Positions 34,149-47,937 are shown, numbered from the stretch's first letter. The stretch: 64,000 nucleotides of DNA from Dokdonella koreensis DS-123 (GCF_001632775.1 NZ_CP015249.1:3886686-3950685), one strand, 5' to 3'. Notes: generated by a model not told the origin, from the sequence alone. Translations and numbers: made by a program.

Positions 34149-35597
34149 TCAGGAGTGCGCGTCGGCGTCCGCTGGTGGCGCCGCGTCGGCCTCGAATCCG
34201 CCGCCGAGCGCCTGCACCAGCGCGATCGAGCCGTCGATGCGCTGCGTCTCGAGGTCGGCCACGCGCTGCTCGGCGACCAGCAGCTGCTGCTGCACGACCA
34301 GCACGTCGAGATAGCTGCCGATGCCGTTGCGATAGCGTTCCTCGGCCAGGCGATGCGCGTCGGCGGCGGTCCGTGCCGCCTGGCGCGCCGCCTCGATCTG
34401 CGGCACCAGCGAGCGCAGCGCGGTGATCCGTGCGGCGACGTCGCGCAACGCATCGACGAGGTTCTGGTTGTACTGGGCGACGGCCAGGTCGTATTGCGCG
34501 TCGGAACCGGCCAGGTTCGCGCGCAGGCGGCCGCCGTCGAAGATCGGCAGCGAGATCGCCGGCGCGAACTGGTAGTAGCGCCCCTGGGCCGAGAACAGGC
34601 CGTCGCCGCCGAGTGCCGCCAGGCCGACCGCCGCGCTGAGATCGATGTTGGGGTAGAACGCCGCACGCGCGCTGGCGATCGCATGGTCGGCCGCCTCCAC
34701 GCGCCAGCGCGCGGCCACCAGGTCGGGCCGGCGGCCGAGCAGCTCGGCCGGCAGGGTCGCCGGCAGCTGCAGCGCGGCCGGCGCCAGCCGCTGCGGGCGG
34801 GTGATCGCGAGCCCGCGGTCCGGGCCGGCACCGAGCAGGGCCGCCAGCGTGATGCGCTCGTCGTCGATCTTCGCCGTCGCCGCCAGCCATTGCTGTTCGG
34901 CCGCCGGCACGGCCGCTTCGGCCTGGCGCAGCTGCAACGCGCTGTCGATGCCGGCGTCGACGCGCTGGCGCGTCAGCTCCAGCGAATGGCGGGCGCGCTC
35001 GCGCTCGTGGTCGGCAATGTCGGCGCGCTCGAACGCGTGCGCCAGCTCGATGTAGCTGCGCGCCACATTGGCCGACAGCGTCAGCCGCGCCGCCTGCGCG
35101 TCGATCTCGGCCGCATGCGCCTCGTCGACCGCCGCCTCCCAGGCCGCGCGCTTGCCGCCCCACAGGTCGAAGCCGTAGCTGAAACTCAGCGACAGCGAAT
35201 TGAGCGCGCTGTAGTGGCCTCCGGTCGGCGGCTCGATCACGGTTTCGGGAATGCGCAGCCCGGACGACGAGGCGCTGGCGCCGATCGTCGGCTGGCGATC
35301 GGCATCGGCGACGCCGACCCGCGCCAGCGCCTGGCGGCTGCGCGCATCGGCAGCCTCCAGGCCGGGATTGCCGGCCAGCGCCTCGGCGATCAGCGCGTCG
35401 AGCTGCGGGTCGCCGAGCGACCGCCACCAGTCGCGCCGGGGCCAGGCCGCCGCCGACACCTCGACCTGGCCGAGGCTGCTGCGCGCAGCGAGGCTGTCGG
35501 GGTCGCGCAGGCGCCCCTCCGGCCGCAGGCCATGGGTGCTGGCGCAACCCGCGGCCAGCACCAGGGGAAGAACGAGCATCGCAAGAGAAGGACGCAT
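34149..35597 (-). CDS. NodT-family outer-membrane efflux lipoprotein
   Basis: This 482-residue protein starts with a lipoprotein signal ending LVLAAGC and continues with two repeats of the TolC/OprM-type outer-membrane factor. Segments are WWRSLGDPQLDALIAEALAGNP early, LPAELLGRRPDLVAARWRVE in the middle and GGRLRANLAGSDAQYDLA in the second half. It would form the trimeric exit duct for the EmrAB pump encoded downstream. The ATG at 35597 is chosen because it gives a proper lipoprotein signal; a start twelve codons earlier would add a basic, non-signal stretch. It lies 23 bases after the MarR gene. Confidence 0.9.
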   Translation of the reverse strand: MRPSLAMLVLPLVLAAGCASTHGLRPEGRLRDPDSLAARSSLGQVEVSAAAWPRRDWWRSLGDPQLDALIAEALAGNPGLEAADARSRQALARVGVADADRQPTIGASASSSGLRIPETVIEPPTGGHYSALNSLSLSFSYGFDLWGGKRAAWEAAVDEAHAAEIDAQAARLTLSANVARSYIELAHAFERADIADHERERARHSLELTRQRVDAGIDSALQLRQAEAAVPAAEQQWLAATAKIDDERITLAALLGAGPDRGLAITRPQRLAPAALQLPATLPAELLGRRPDLVAARWRVEAADHAIASARAAFYPNIDLSAAVGLAALGGDGLFSAQGRYYQFAPAISLPIFDGGRLRANLAGSDAQYDLAVAQYNQNLVDALRDVAARITALRSLVPQIEAARQAARTAADAHRLAEERYRNGIGSYLDVLVVQQQLLVAEQRVADLETQRIDGSIALVQALGGGFEADAAPPADADAHS

Positions 35598-35620
35598 GAT
35601 CGGGTTCCGGAAGCGGAAGA

Positions 35621-36079
35621 TCAGGACTCGCACGCGAGGGTGCGCAGGATGCGCTGGAGGATCGTCGCCAGGTGCTCGCGCTCGCCGGCATCCAGGTCCA
35701 CCAGTGCGTTCTCGAGGCAGGCGTCGACGCTGGCACGGATGTCCTGCCAGAGCCGGGCGCCGACCTCGGTCAGTTCGATGCGCAGCGCACGGCGGTCACG
35801 TCGATCGGGGTGGCGGCACAGGTAGCCCTTCGCCTCCAGCTTGGCCAGCATCCGCGTCATCGCGCCGGGGTCGTGGCGCAGCGCCTGCGCCAGTTCTCCC
35901 GCGCTCATCGGGCCGTTGGCCGCCAGCTGCTTGAGCGCCAGGAACTGCGACATCGTGATGTCGAAGCCACGCTGCGCCAGCGTGCGCTCGATCGAGGCGA
36001 CCAGGGCGCTGCGCGTCTGGCCGATCAGCGACCCGAGGCTGTAGTGGGCTTCGACCGGCGGGCGTTCGGAGGGGCACAT
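35621..36079 (-). CDS. MarR-family repressor of the EmrAB efflux operon
   Basis: This 152-residue protein has the MarR layout: a helical dimer part, the helix-turn-helix MSAGELAQALRHDPGAMTRML (about residues 58-78) and the wing DRRDRRALRIELTEVG with the conserved DxR pattern. It heads the operon marR-channel-emrA-emrB. A perfect 7-4-7 inverted repeat sits between the -35 and -10 boxes of its own promoter, so it should repress the operon and be released by a small ligand, perhaps a phenolic compound. The transcript would start only a few bases before the ATG at 36079, and no Shine-Dalgarno is present, so translation is probably near-leaderless. Confidence 0.9.
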   Translation of the reverse strand: MCPSERPPVEAHYSLGSLIGQTRSALVASIERTLAQRGFDITMSQFLALKQLAANGPMSAGELAQALRHDPGAMTRMLAKLEAKGYLCRHPDRRDRRALRIELTEVGARLWQDIRASVDACLENALVDLDAGEREHLATILQRILRTLACES

Positions 36080-36088
36080 GGGCGGCGC

Positions 36089-36116
36089 ATTCTAAACTCG
36101 CCAGTTTAGTTGTCAA
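36089..36116 (-). promoter_or_regulatory. Promoter and MarR operator of the efflux operon
   Basis: On the minus strand TTGACA (complement of 36111-36116) and TAGAAT (complement of 36089-36094) are 16 bases apart, close to consensus. Between and overlapping them is the perfect inverted repeat CTAAACT-N4-AGTTTAG (36092-36109). The arrangement predicts autorepression by occlusion of RNA polymerase. Confidence 0.78.
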
Positions 36117-36255
36117 GGCAAGTATTCGCACCAGCCAGTTGGCGTACAGCTTCGATCGCCTGCCGGCCGATCGCCCAGGCGCAGGGACACGGACGGAACC
36201 CCAGGCCCCCCGGTGACGCTCTCCATCGCTCACGCGGCGATGACGCGGCCGGCCG

Positions 36256-36510
36256 TCAGGGCCGCGTCGCGACTTCCAGCGCGGTCAATCGCGACAGCGC
36301 ATCGGCGGCCCCGGACCCGCACATCGATGCGGACGGCTGCAGGCGCCGGCATACCGCTGGCCGCTCGGGCCGCCCGAAGATCGCGCAGCGGTTGTCGGGC
36401 GTCAATTGCACGCAGCGCACGCCGGCCGGCTTGCCGTGCGGCATGCCGGGGATCGGCGAGGAGATCGAAGGCGCGATGCAGCAGGCGCCGCAGCCGGACC
36501 GGCAGTCCAT
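36256..36510 (-). CDS. YkgJ-family cysteine-cluster protein
   Basis: This 84-residue protein opens with MDCRSGCGACCIAPSIS, the CxxxCxxCC cluster of the YkgJ/CxxCxxCC family. Further cysteines occur in RCVQLTPDNRCAIFG and VCRRLQPSASMCG. Eight cysteines in such a small protein suggest a zinc or iron-sulfur centre; the function of the family is not established. The start codon (36510) lies three bases after the aroE stop, so it is the last gene of a hemB-aroE-ykgJ operon. The segment 36110-36255 between it and the MarR promoter holds no gene that I can support. Confidence 0.82.
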   Translation of the reverse strand: MDCRSGCGACCIAPSISSPIPGMPHGKPAGVRCVQLTPDNRCAIFGRPERPAVCRRLQPSASMCGSGAADALSRLTALEVATRP

Positions 36511-36513
36511 CGG

Positions 36514-41221
<4,708 letters not shown>

Positions 41222-41231
<10 letters not shown>

Positions 41232-43126
41232 CCGGCCGCCTGCAGCTCGAACAGCTCCGCGTAGCGGCGCCCGGCCGCCAGCAGCGCCTCGTGCGTGCCG
41301 ATCTCCTCGATGCGGCCGCCGTCGAGCACCAGGATGCGGTCGGCCATGCGCACCGTCGAGAACCGGTGCGAGATGATCGCCGCGGTGCGCCCGGCCGCCA
41401 GCGCCTTGAAGCGCTGGAACACCTCGAACTCCGAGCGCGCATCCAGGGCGGCCGTCGGCTCGTCGAGGATCAGCAGCTGGGCGTCGCGCATGTAGGCGCG
41501 GGCGATCGCGATCTTCTGCCACTCCCCGCCCGACAGCTCCACGCCGGTGCGGAAGCGCTTGCCTACTACCTGGTCATAGCCGTCCGGTAGCCGGCGGATC
41601 ACCTCGTCGGCCAGGCTGTCGCGGGCGGCACGCTCGATCCGCGCGCGGTCGGCCCGCGCCTCGATCCGGCCCACCGCGATGTTCTCGGCCGCGGTCAGGT
41701 GGTAGCGGACGAAGTCCTGGAAGATCACGCCGACGTTCGCGCGCAGCGTGTCGAGGTCGTACTCGCGCAGGTCGTGGCCGTCGAGCAGGATGCGGCCTTC
41801 GTCCGGGTCGTAGAGCCGCGCCATCAGCTTGACCAGCGTGGTCTTGCCGGCGCCGTTCTCGCCGACCAGCGCGAGCACCTCCCCGGCCTCGAGCGTGAAG
41901 TCCAGGTGGCGCACCGCCCACCGCTCCGCGCCCGGGTAGCGGAAGCCGACGTTCTCGAAGGCCAGCCCCGCGCGGATCGGCCGCGGGAACGCGCGCGGCT
42001 GCGCCGGCGTGCGGATCTCCGGCTGGATCGTGAAGAACGAGAACAGGTCGTCCAGGTACAGCGCCTGGCCGGCCACCTGCGAGAAACCGATCAGCAGGTT
42101 CTCGAGCAGGGTGCGCAGGCGCCGGAACGCGCCGGACAGGAAGGTGAGGTCACCGATGGTGAAGTCGCCGCGGATCGTGCGCCAGACGATGATCGCGTAG
42201 GCGGCGTAGTAGGCCAGCGTGCCGATCGCGGTCAGCACCGTGCCCCAGACCGCGCGGCGTGTCGCCAGCGCGCGATTGGCCGCATAGAACGCCTCGGCCA
42301 GCTCGCGGTAGCGCGCGATCAGGAACGCGTGCAGGCCGAAGATCTTGACCTCCTTGGCGGTCTCGGCGCTGGCGCCGGTCTGCCGGATGTAGTCCAGCTC
42401 GCGCCGCTCCGGCGCCCGGGCGTAGTCGAGCGAGTAGCTCTGCGCGTTGAAATGGGCCTCGCCGATGAAGGCGGGTACCAGCGCGATCACCAGCAGCACG
42501 ATCAGCCACGGCGCATAGACGATCAGGCCGGCGGCGAACGCCAGGATCGTCACGACATCCTGCGCCTGGCCGAACAGCTGCGCCATCAAGGTCACGCGGC
42601 CCATGCTCTGGCGGCGGGCGCGGTCGAGGCGGTCCTGCAGCTCGCTGTCCTCGAAATCCTCCAGGTCCAGCGTCGCCGCGTGCTCCATCAGGCGGATGCT
42701 CGAGGCGTTGGTGTAGCGCTCCGACAGCAGCGCGTCGATCAGCGAGACGGCCCGCCCGAGCAGGTCGGAAAGCACGGCCAGTCCCAGCTCGACCAGCAGC
42801 AGGGCGAACACCGGATCCAGCACGCCGCTGTGCCAGAGCGCCGCCAGGCCGTCGGCGGCGACCGGATGGCCGACCAGCGCGACCACCGCGTCGATGATCA
42901 GCTTGCCGACATACAGCGTGGCCACCGGCAGCAGCGCACGGACCAGGCGCAGTCCGAGCGTGGCCAGCGTGAAACCGCGGTGGGTCTCCCAGACCAGCCG
43001 CAGGAACGGCGGCAGGTTGCGCAGCGCACCGAATCGTTGCCGCAGCGTCTGCTTCGGCGGCGGCTCGCGCCCCTGCCAGCCCGGGCCGCTGCCGGCCCGG
43101 CCTCCCATCGCATAGTGGCGCGGCAT
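41222..43126 (-). CDS. ABC exporter, fused permease and ATPase
   Basis: This 634-residue half-transporter has a six-helix membrane domain (about residues 45-360) and a nucleotide-binding domain (about 385-630). The latter shows Walker A GENGAGKTTLVKL, the signature LSGGEWQKIAIARA and Walker B LLILDEPTAALD, plus the switch His in ISHRF. It should dimerise and export a lipid, peptide or drug. The soluble-looking N-terminal stretch (PPPKQTLRQRFGALRNL) and the signature with GEWQ are typical of an MsbA-like group common in bacteria but without known substrate. The ATG at 43126 has GAGGCGGG upstream; the seventh codon is another ATG. The 3' end overlaps the regulator gene on the other strand by ten bases. 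Confidence 0.88.
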
Positions 43127-43256
43127 CGCCCGCCTCGAGACGCCCCCGGGGGCCCAGGGACCGGATTCTGCTCGAAAACGCCCGCAGACGCGCCGATCCG
43201 CTGCCGTTCTCCGTCTTCGCGCTGCGCCAGGCTGCTTCGCACCCTGGCAGCCGACA

Positions 43257-43391
43257 ATGTTCAGTTTTTGTTATGCAGCCCTCGGGCAAACTGTTAAGCG
43301 TTTGTTATTCCAACTTAGGAATATCTCTGATAGCATCGCATCAACAATGCGCTGCAAGTGTCTGTAGTTAAATAACTAGAGTACCCAGGAC
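43257..43391 (+). promoter_or_regulatory. AT-rich regulatory region upstream of the SPFH gene
   Basis: This 135-base stretch is far less G+C rich than its surroundings. It has a direct repeat of TTTGTTAT (43267-43274 and 43301-43308), an inverted repeat TATTCC-N6-GGAATA (43306-43323) and a second one, TAGTTA-AA-TAACTA (43365-43378), just before the CAGGAC ribosome site. These look like binding sites for one or more regulators; the exact promoter is unclear. Confidence 0.5.
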
Positions 43392-43850
43392 ATGTTGTCG
43401 CCCTTCATATGGACATTCCTCGGCGCTGCCGCCCTGCTCGCCGTCCTCTCGATCCGCCGCATCCCCGTGGGGCAGGTCTATACGCTGCGCCGGCTCGGCG
43501 GTCGCACGCGCGTGCTGCCGTCGGGCATGCACGTGGTGGTGCCGCTGATCGAGCGCGTCGCCCACAAGATCAGCCTGACCGGCAGCTCGCTCGCATTCGA
43601 GGACGCCGCCGGCGACGGCCGGCGCATCAGCGGCGCGGTCTATTTCCAGGTGCTCGACCCGCAGCGTGCCGATGCCGTGATCGAACAGGTGGACGACCTG
43701 CTGCGGGCGCGCACCAGCGAGCTCCTGCACCAGCCGGCGCTGCCCGACGACCTGGCCGAACGGCGCACCTGGCTCAAGCAGACGCTCAACAGCGAGCTGC
43801 GCGAGCGCGGGCTGCTGGTGACGCGCATCGACCTGGCCGAAGCCGCCTGA
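43392..43850 (+). CDS. Short SPFH/band-7 domain protein
   Basis: This 152-residue protein has an N-terminal membrane helix (about residues 3-20, PFIWTFLGAAALLAVLSI) and an SPFH-like domain. The domain begins with RIPVGQVYTLRRLGGRTRVL followed by LPSGMHVVVPLIERVAHKISL, and later SGAVYFQVLDPQRADAVIEQV. SPFH proteins scaffold membrane microdomains or regulate proteases. Most are 250-400 residues, whereas this one ends soon after the core without the long coiled coil, so it is a minimal form. There is no NfeD partner next to it. It is preceded by an AT-rich region with several repeats, so it may be tightly controlled. A hairpin follows the stop. Confidence 0.78.
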   Translation: MLSPFIWTFLGAAALLAVLSIRRIPVGQVYTLRRLGGRTRVLPSGMHVVVPLIERVAHKISLTGSSLAFEDAAGDGRRISGAVYFQVLDPQRADAVIEQVDDLLRARTSELLHQPALPDDLAERRTWLKQTLNSELRERGLLVTRIDLAEAA

Positions 43851-43861
43851 CGCCGGCGCGC

Positions 43862-43882
43862 GGCCGCCGGAAGACGGCGGCC
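43862..43882 (+). terminator. Hairpin after the SPFH gene
   Basis: Eight-base arms 43862-43869 and 43875-43882 with loop GAAGA begin 12 bases after the stop. A TTTT run follows eight bases later (43891-43894), so it may act as a weak intrinsic terminator. Confidence 0.5.
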
Positions 43883-43940
43883 CGTCTGGATTTTGCGGAG
43901 CGCCGCCCCGATACTGGCGCGCCCGCACCCGCTTTCCGCC

Positions 43941-44591
43941 ATGCCTGCCCGCGAACCGCTGCGGCCTCTCCTGACCGACGGCGCAACCCGCTTCGGCCTC
44001 GATCTCGCCGACGCGACGGCCGAGCGCCTGCTCGACTACATCGATCTGCTGGTTCGCTGGAATCGCGCCTACAACCTGAGCGCCGTGCGCGACCCGGCGG
44101 CCATGGTCGTGCGCCACCTGCTCGACTCGCTGGCGATCGCCCGCTGGGTCGACGGCGCGGCCCTGGCCGACGTCGGCTCCGGCGCCGGCCTGCCGGGCAT
44201 TCCACTGGCGATCCTCGCGCCGGAGCGGCCGGTGCTGCTGATCGACGCCAACGGCAAGAAGGCCCGCTTCCTGCGGGCGGCCGCGCGCGACCTCGGGCTG
44301 CGCAACGTACGCGTGGCCGAGAGCCGGGTCGAGGCGGTCGACGGCACTTTCGATTGCGTGACCGCCCGCGCCTTCGCGACGCTGGCCGAGATGCTCGACA
44401 GCGGCGGCCACCTGCTCGCTCCCGGGGGGCGGTGGCTGGCAATGAAGGGCCGTTTCCCTCAGGATGAAATAGACGCCGTTCCCGCCGGATTCCGCATCGA
44501 CGCCGTCCATGCCCTGGAGGTTCCGGGCCTGGGCGCCGAGCGGCACCTGGTGGTCATCCAACGCAACGCCCAGGATCCGGCCCCGCCATGA
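43941..44591 (+). CDS. rsmG: 16S rRNA (guanine-527-N7) methyltransferase
   Basis: This 216-residue SAM-dependent methyltransferase modifies G527 of 16S rRNA. The family motifs are VRHLLDSLAIARWV, LADVGSGAGLPGIPLAIL (SAM site), LIDANGKKARFLRAAARDL and VTARAFATLAEML. The ATG at 43941 is chosen because residues before it do not fit the family. The stop overlaps the parA start as ATGA. The order rsmG-parA-parB is the common gidB-soj-spo0J arrangement; mnmG, often just upstream, is absent here. Confidence 0.95.
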   Translation: MPAREPLRPLLTDGATRFGLDLADATAERLLDYIDLLVRWNRAYNLSAVRDPAAMVVRHLLDSLAIARWVDGAALADVGSGAGLPGIPLAILAPERPVLLIDANGKKARFLRAAARDLGLRNVRVAESRVEAVDGTFDCVTARAFATLAEMLDSGGHLLAPGGRWLAMKGRFPQDEIDAVPAGFRIDAVHALEVPGLGAERHLVVIQRNAQDPAPP

Positions 44592-45388
44592 CGCGCATCA
44601 TCGCCATCACCAACCAGAAGGGCGGGGTCGGCAAGACCACGACCGCCGTCAACCTCGCCGCCGCGCTGGTCGAGACGCGCCGCCGCGTGCTGCTGGTGGA
44701 CATGGATCCGCAAGGCAACGCGACGATGGCGTCGGGCATCGACAAGCGCCACGCCAAGCCCAACACCTGCGACGTCCTGCTCGACGAGGTGCGCGCCGAG
44801 CAGGCGATCGTGTCGACCGAGGGCGGCTTCGACCTGCTGCCCGGCGGCCCCGACCTGACCGCCGCCGAGGTCAAGCTGATGGACGCCCTGGCCCGCGAAT
44901 CGCGGCTCAAGGACCAGCTCGCCGGCCTCGGCGACCGCTACCGCACGATCCTGATCGACTGCCCGCCGAGCCTGCACCTGCTGACGCTCAATGCGCTGAC
45001 CGCTGCCCATGGCGTGCTGATCCCGGTGCAGTGCGAGTACTTCGCGCTGGAGGGCCTCTCCAGCCTGCTCGACACGATCGAGGCGGTGCGGCGCCGGCTC
45101 AATCCGGACCTGGAAGTCGATGGCCTGCTGCGCACCATGTACGACGTGCGCAACAATCTCGGCAACGAGGTCTCCGCGCAGCTGACCAAGCATTTCGGCG
45201 ACAAGGTGCTGCGATCGGTGATCCCGCGCAACATCCGCCTGGCCGAGGCGCCCAGCCACGGCAAGCCGATCAATCTCTACGACCGCGAGTCGCGCGGCGC
45301 TATCGCCTACCTCGGCCTGGCCGGCGAGATGCTGCGGCGCGAGCGCGGCCCCGCGCCGCCGGCACCGGCGGCCGTTCCCCACGCATAG
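44588..45388 (+). CDS. parA: Chromosome-partitioning ATPase ParA (Soj)
   Basis: This 266-residue ParA has the deviant Walker A motif KGGVGKTTTAVNLAAAL, the segment VDMDPQGNATMASGI and the Walker B-like LIDCPPSLHLLTLNAL. It binds DNA as an ATP dimer and pulls ParB-parS complexes during origin segregation. It has no N-terminal helix-turn-helix, so it is the chromosomal Soj type and not a plasmid type I ParA. It is coupled to rsmG by a four-base overlap and lies 12 bases before parB. No exact parS site was noticed in the window. Confidence 0.95.
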   Translation: MTRIIAITNQKGGVGKTTTAVNLAAALVETRRRVLLVDMDPQGNATMASGIDKRHAKPNTCDVLLDEVRAEQAIVSTEGGFDLLPGGPDLTAAEVKLMDALARESRLKDQLAGLGDRYRTILIDCPPSLHLLTLNALTAAHGVLIPVQCEYFALEGLSSLLDTIEAVRRRLNPDLEVDGLLRTMYDVRNNLGNEVSAQLTKHFGDKVLRSVIPRNIRLAEAPSHGKPINLYDRESRGAIAYLGLAGEMLRRERGPAPPAPAAVPHA

Positions 45389-45400
45389 GAGTTGGACCTG

Positions 45401-46255
45401 ATGGCAGCCAAGAAGCGCGGACTCGGCCGCGGGCTCGATGTCCTGCTCGGCGGCGGCGAAGCCGCGGCCGCCGAGAGCGAAGGCGAACTGCGCACGCTGG
45501 CCGCCGCCAGCATCCAGCCCGGCAAGTACCAGCCGCGGCAGTCCATCGATCCGGAGCGGCTGGAGGAACTGGCCGCGTCGATCAAGGCGCAGGGGCTGAT
45601 CCAGCCGGTCGTCGTGCGCGCCATCGCGCCGGACCGCTACGAGCTGATCGCCGGCGAGCGGCGCTGGCGCGCGGCGCAGAAGGCCGGCATGACCGAGGTC
45701 CCGGCCCTGGTCAAGGAAGTGCCCGACCAGGCCGTCGTCGCGATGGCGCTGATCGAGAACATCCAGCGCGAGGACCTGTCGCCGCTGGAAGAGTCCCAGG
45801 CGCTGGCCCGCCTGATCGAGGAGTTCGACCTGACCCATCAGCAGGCGGCCGATGCCGTCGGCCGGTCGCGGGCGGCCGTCTCCAACCTGCTGCGCCTGCT
45901 GGAGCTGCCGCCCGAGATCCGCACGCTGCTCGATACGCGCAAGCTCGACATGGGCCACGCCCGCGCGCTGCTGACGCTGCCGCCGAACCGCGCGATCGCG
46001 CTGGCCCGGCAGGCCGCCGAGAACGGCTGGTCGGTACGCGAGCTGGAAGAAGCCGTGCGCCGGGTGGACGAGCTGCCCACCGGCAAGGCCGCCACGCCGC
46101 GCCGCGACGCCAACATCGAATCGCTGGAGCGCGAGCTGGCCGAGAAACTCTCGACCCGGGTCGCACTGGCGCACGGCCGCGGCGGCCGCGGCCGCATCGT
46201 GATCCACTACCACAGCCTCGACGAGCTGGACGGCATCCTCGAGCGCATCCGCTGA
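45401..46255 (+). CDS. parB: Chromosome-partitioning protein ParB (Spo0J)
   Basis: This 284-residue protein starts with the typical KKRGLGRGLDVLLGG segment that activates ParA. It has the CTPase/ParB-N motif region (PRQSIDPERLEELAASIKAQ, GLIQPVVVR, GERRWRAAQ, ENIQREDLSPLEE) and the helix-turn-helix LTHQQAADAVGRSRAAVSN. The C-terminal dimerisation part is about residues 235-284. The ATG at 45401 is preferred over the TTG at 45392 because AGGAG (45387-45391) is nine bases before it. It should load on parS and slide along DNA as a CTP-bound clamp. Confidence 0.96.
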   Translation: MAAKKRGLGRGLDVLLGGGEAAAAESEGELRTLAAASIQPGKYQPRQSIDPERLEELAASIKAQGLIQPVVVRAIAPDRYELIAGERRWRAAQKAGMTEVPALVKEVPDQAVVAMALIENIQREDLSPLEESQALARLIEEFDLTHQQAADAVGRSRAAVSNLLRLLELPPEIRTLLDTRKLDMGHARALLTLPPNRAIALARQAAENGWSVRELEEAVRRVDELPTGKAATPRRDANIESLERELAEKLSTRVALAHGRGGRGRIVIHYHSLDELDGILERIR

Positions 46256-46437
46256 CCGGCGGCGGCCCCAGCGCCTCGCCGTCCCGGGAGCCGGCGGCAT
46301 CGGCGGTACACCCGACCGGCGGCGCCTGGAGCACGACGGATCCGGGTGCACGGAGCGCCGTGCTGCGGGCCGATCGGCGATAATGGCGCCCGGGCGGCCC
46401 GGCCGCCGCATCCCTCCCGTGTGATGGACCCGGTGTC

Positions 46438-47154
46438 ATGCGCCAACTCTCCGTCGTCGTGCCGGTGCACAACGAGCGCGACAACATCCTGCCGCTGATC
46501 GACGAGATCGTCACCGCCCTGCGCGGGCGAGCCGACTTCGAGATCGTCTACGTCGACGACCTCAGCCGCGACGACACGCTGGCCGTGCTCGCCGAAGCGC
46601 GCGCGCGCACGCCCGAGCTGCGCGTCGTGCGCCACCTGGCCCAGAGCGGCCAGAGCACGGCGATCCGCACCGGCGTCAAGGCCGCGCGCGGCGACTGGAT
46701 CGCGACGCTGGACGGCGACGGGCAGAACGACCCGGCCGACATCCCCAAGCTGCTCGTACTGCGGGACGGATCGCCTGCCGACGTCAAGCTGTTCGCCGGC
46801 TGGCGCGTGCATCGGCAGGATTCGGGCTCCAAGCGCTACGCCTCCCGCATCGCCAACGCGATCCGCCGGCGCCTGCTGCGCGACGACACGCCGGACACCG
46901 GCTGCGGCATCAAGCTGTTCGAGCGGGCCGCGTTCCTGGACCTGCCCTACTTCGACCACATGCACCGCTACCTGCCGGCGCTGATGCAGCGGGCGGGCTG
47001 GCAGGTCCGCAGCGTACCGGTCAACCATCGCGCCCGCGGGGCCGGAAGCTCCAAGTACAACAACCTCAACCGGGCCCTGGTCGGGATCGCGGACCTGCGC
47101 GGCGTCGCCTGGCTGATCCGCCGCTCGCGCCGCACGGCGGTCGAGGAACTCTAG
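46438..47154 (+). CDS. Family 2 glycosyltransferase (dolichyl/undecaprenyl-phosphate mannose-synthase-like)
   Basis: This 238-residue GT-A enzyme has the opening [17 protein letters not shown], the nucleotide-sugar motifs [12 protein letters not shown] and [16 protein letters not shown] (first acidic motif), and [12 protein letters not shown]. This is the DPM1-like group that transfers a sugar to a polyprenyl phosphate. It lacks the C-terminal membrane helices of the GtrB/ArnC type, so it is a soluble or peripheral form. A GATAAT box about 55 bases upstream (46379-46384) may be its promoter, separate from parAB. Acceptor and sugar cannot be told from the sequence. Confidence 0.85.
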   Translation: MRQLSVVVPVHNERDNILPLIDEIVTALRGRADFEIVYVDDLSRDDTLAVLAEARARTPELRVVRHLAQSGQSTAIRTGVKAARGDWIATLDGDGQNDPADIPKLLVLRDGSPADVKLFAGWRVHRQDSGSKRYASRIANAIRRRLLRDDTPDTGCGIKLFERAAFLDLPYFDHMHRYLPALMQRAGWQVRSVPVNHRARGAGSSKYNNLNRALVGIADLRGVAWLIRRSRRTAVEEL

Positions 47155-47503
47155 GCCCTTCGTCCAGCGCCGGACCGGTCGCGCCTGGGCGCTGAAGATG
47201 TCGTCAGGGGTGCCGCGGGCTCCGGCCGTCGGGTCCAGGCACCCGGCACCCGCCGGCGGCCTCCAGGCCCGATCCGGCGGGCGCTTTCCGGACCCGCCCG
47301 CCGTCCCGGCGGTTGCCGGACCGGCGGATTTCCGCTATAAAGCGCGGCTCGCTTCGATCCGCCTGCCTCCGCAGGCCGCCAGGCCCCGGCACACGGTCCG
47401 CCCTGTCGCCCGATCGCAGCGCTCCAGCACCGTGTGGCGCATCGTCGCCGCTGGGCCGCCGCCGTCCTGGCCAAGGACGGCACCCGAGACACGAGAGGTT
47501 CGC
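47155..47503 (+). other. Leader region upstream of rpmB
   Basis: This 349-base region holds no supported gene. It contains a promoter with TTGCCG (47313-47318), 17 bases and TATAAA (47336-47341), giving an mRNA with a leader of about 155 bases before rpmB. The long leader could carry regulation, but I see no clear riboswitch or attenuator. Confidence 0.45.
47313..47341 (+). promoter_or_regulatory. Promoter of the rpmB-rpmG operon
   Basis: TTGCCG and TATAAA are separated by 17 bases. The A+T-rich discriminator and strong -10 are as expected for a ribosomal protein operon. Confidence 0.62.
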
Positions 47504-47740
47504 ATGTCCAGAGTCTGCCAAGTGACCGGCAAGAGCGTTCTTACCGGCAACAACGTTTCCCACGCCAACAACAAGACCCGGCGCCGCTGGCTGCCGAATC
47601 TCCACGAGCGCCGCTTCTGGGTTGCCAGCGAGAACCGCTGGATCCGCCTGCGCGTGTCCAGCAATGGCCTGCGCACGATCGACAAGAAGGGCATCGACGC
47701 GGTTCTCAAGGAACTGCGCGCCCGCGGCGAGAAGGTCTGA
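47504..47740 (+). CDS. rpmB: 50S ribosomal protein L28
   Basis: This 78-residue protein matches L28 from end to end: [37 protein letters not shown] and [17 protein letters not shown]. The ATG at 47504 follows GAGAGG. It is followed 13 bases later by rpmG, the standard L28-L33 pair. Only one CxxC-like cysteine is present (Cys5), so this is a form without the zinc site. Confidence 0.97.
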   Translation: MSRVCQVTGKSVLTGNNVSHANNKTRRRWLPNLHERRFWVASENRWIRLRVSSNGLRTIDKKGIDAVLKELRARGEKV

Positions 47741-47753
47741 GGAGTAATCGAAC

Positions 47754-47918
47754 ATGGCATCCAAGCGCGACAAGATCCGCCTGATCTCCACCGCCGGCAC
47801 CGGTCATTTCTACACGACCGACAAGAACAAGAAGAACACGCCGGAAAAGATGGAAGTCAAGAAGTACGACCCGGTGGTGCGCAAGCACGTGCCGTACAAG
47901 GAAGGCAAGATCAAGTAA
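47754..47918 (+). CDS. rpmG: 50S ribosomal protein L33
   Basis: This 54-residue protein reads [20 protein letters not shown] and continues with [20 protein letters not shown] before ending EGKIK, the L33 of gammaproteobacteria. It lacks the zinc-binding cysteines, so it is the zinc-independent form. GGAGTAATCGAAC lies just before the start. A perfect bidirectional terminator follows 19 bases after the stop. Confidence 0.97.
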   Translation: MASKRDKIRLISTAGTGHFYTTDKNKKNTPEKMEVKKYDPVVRKHVPYKEGKIK

Positions 47919-47937
47919 GTCCGGCCTTGCCGACCCG

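Noticed and set aside
45392-45400. TTG start for parB three codons upstream
   Set aside because: It sits directly against the AGGAG, whereas the ATG at 45401 is optimally spaced and gives the usual ParB N-terminus.
43392-46437. A parS site or chromosomal origin next to parAB
   Set aside because: I looked for TGTTTCACGTGAAACA-like 16-mers and for DnaA-box clusters and saw none; a computed motif scan would be needed to exclude weak sites.
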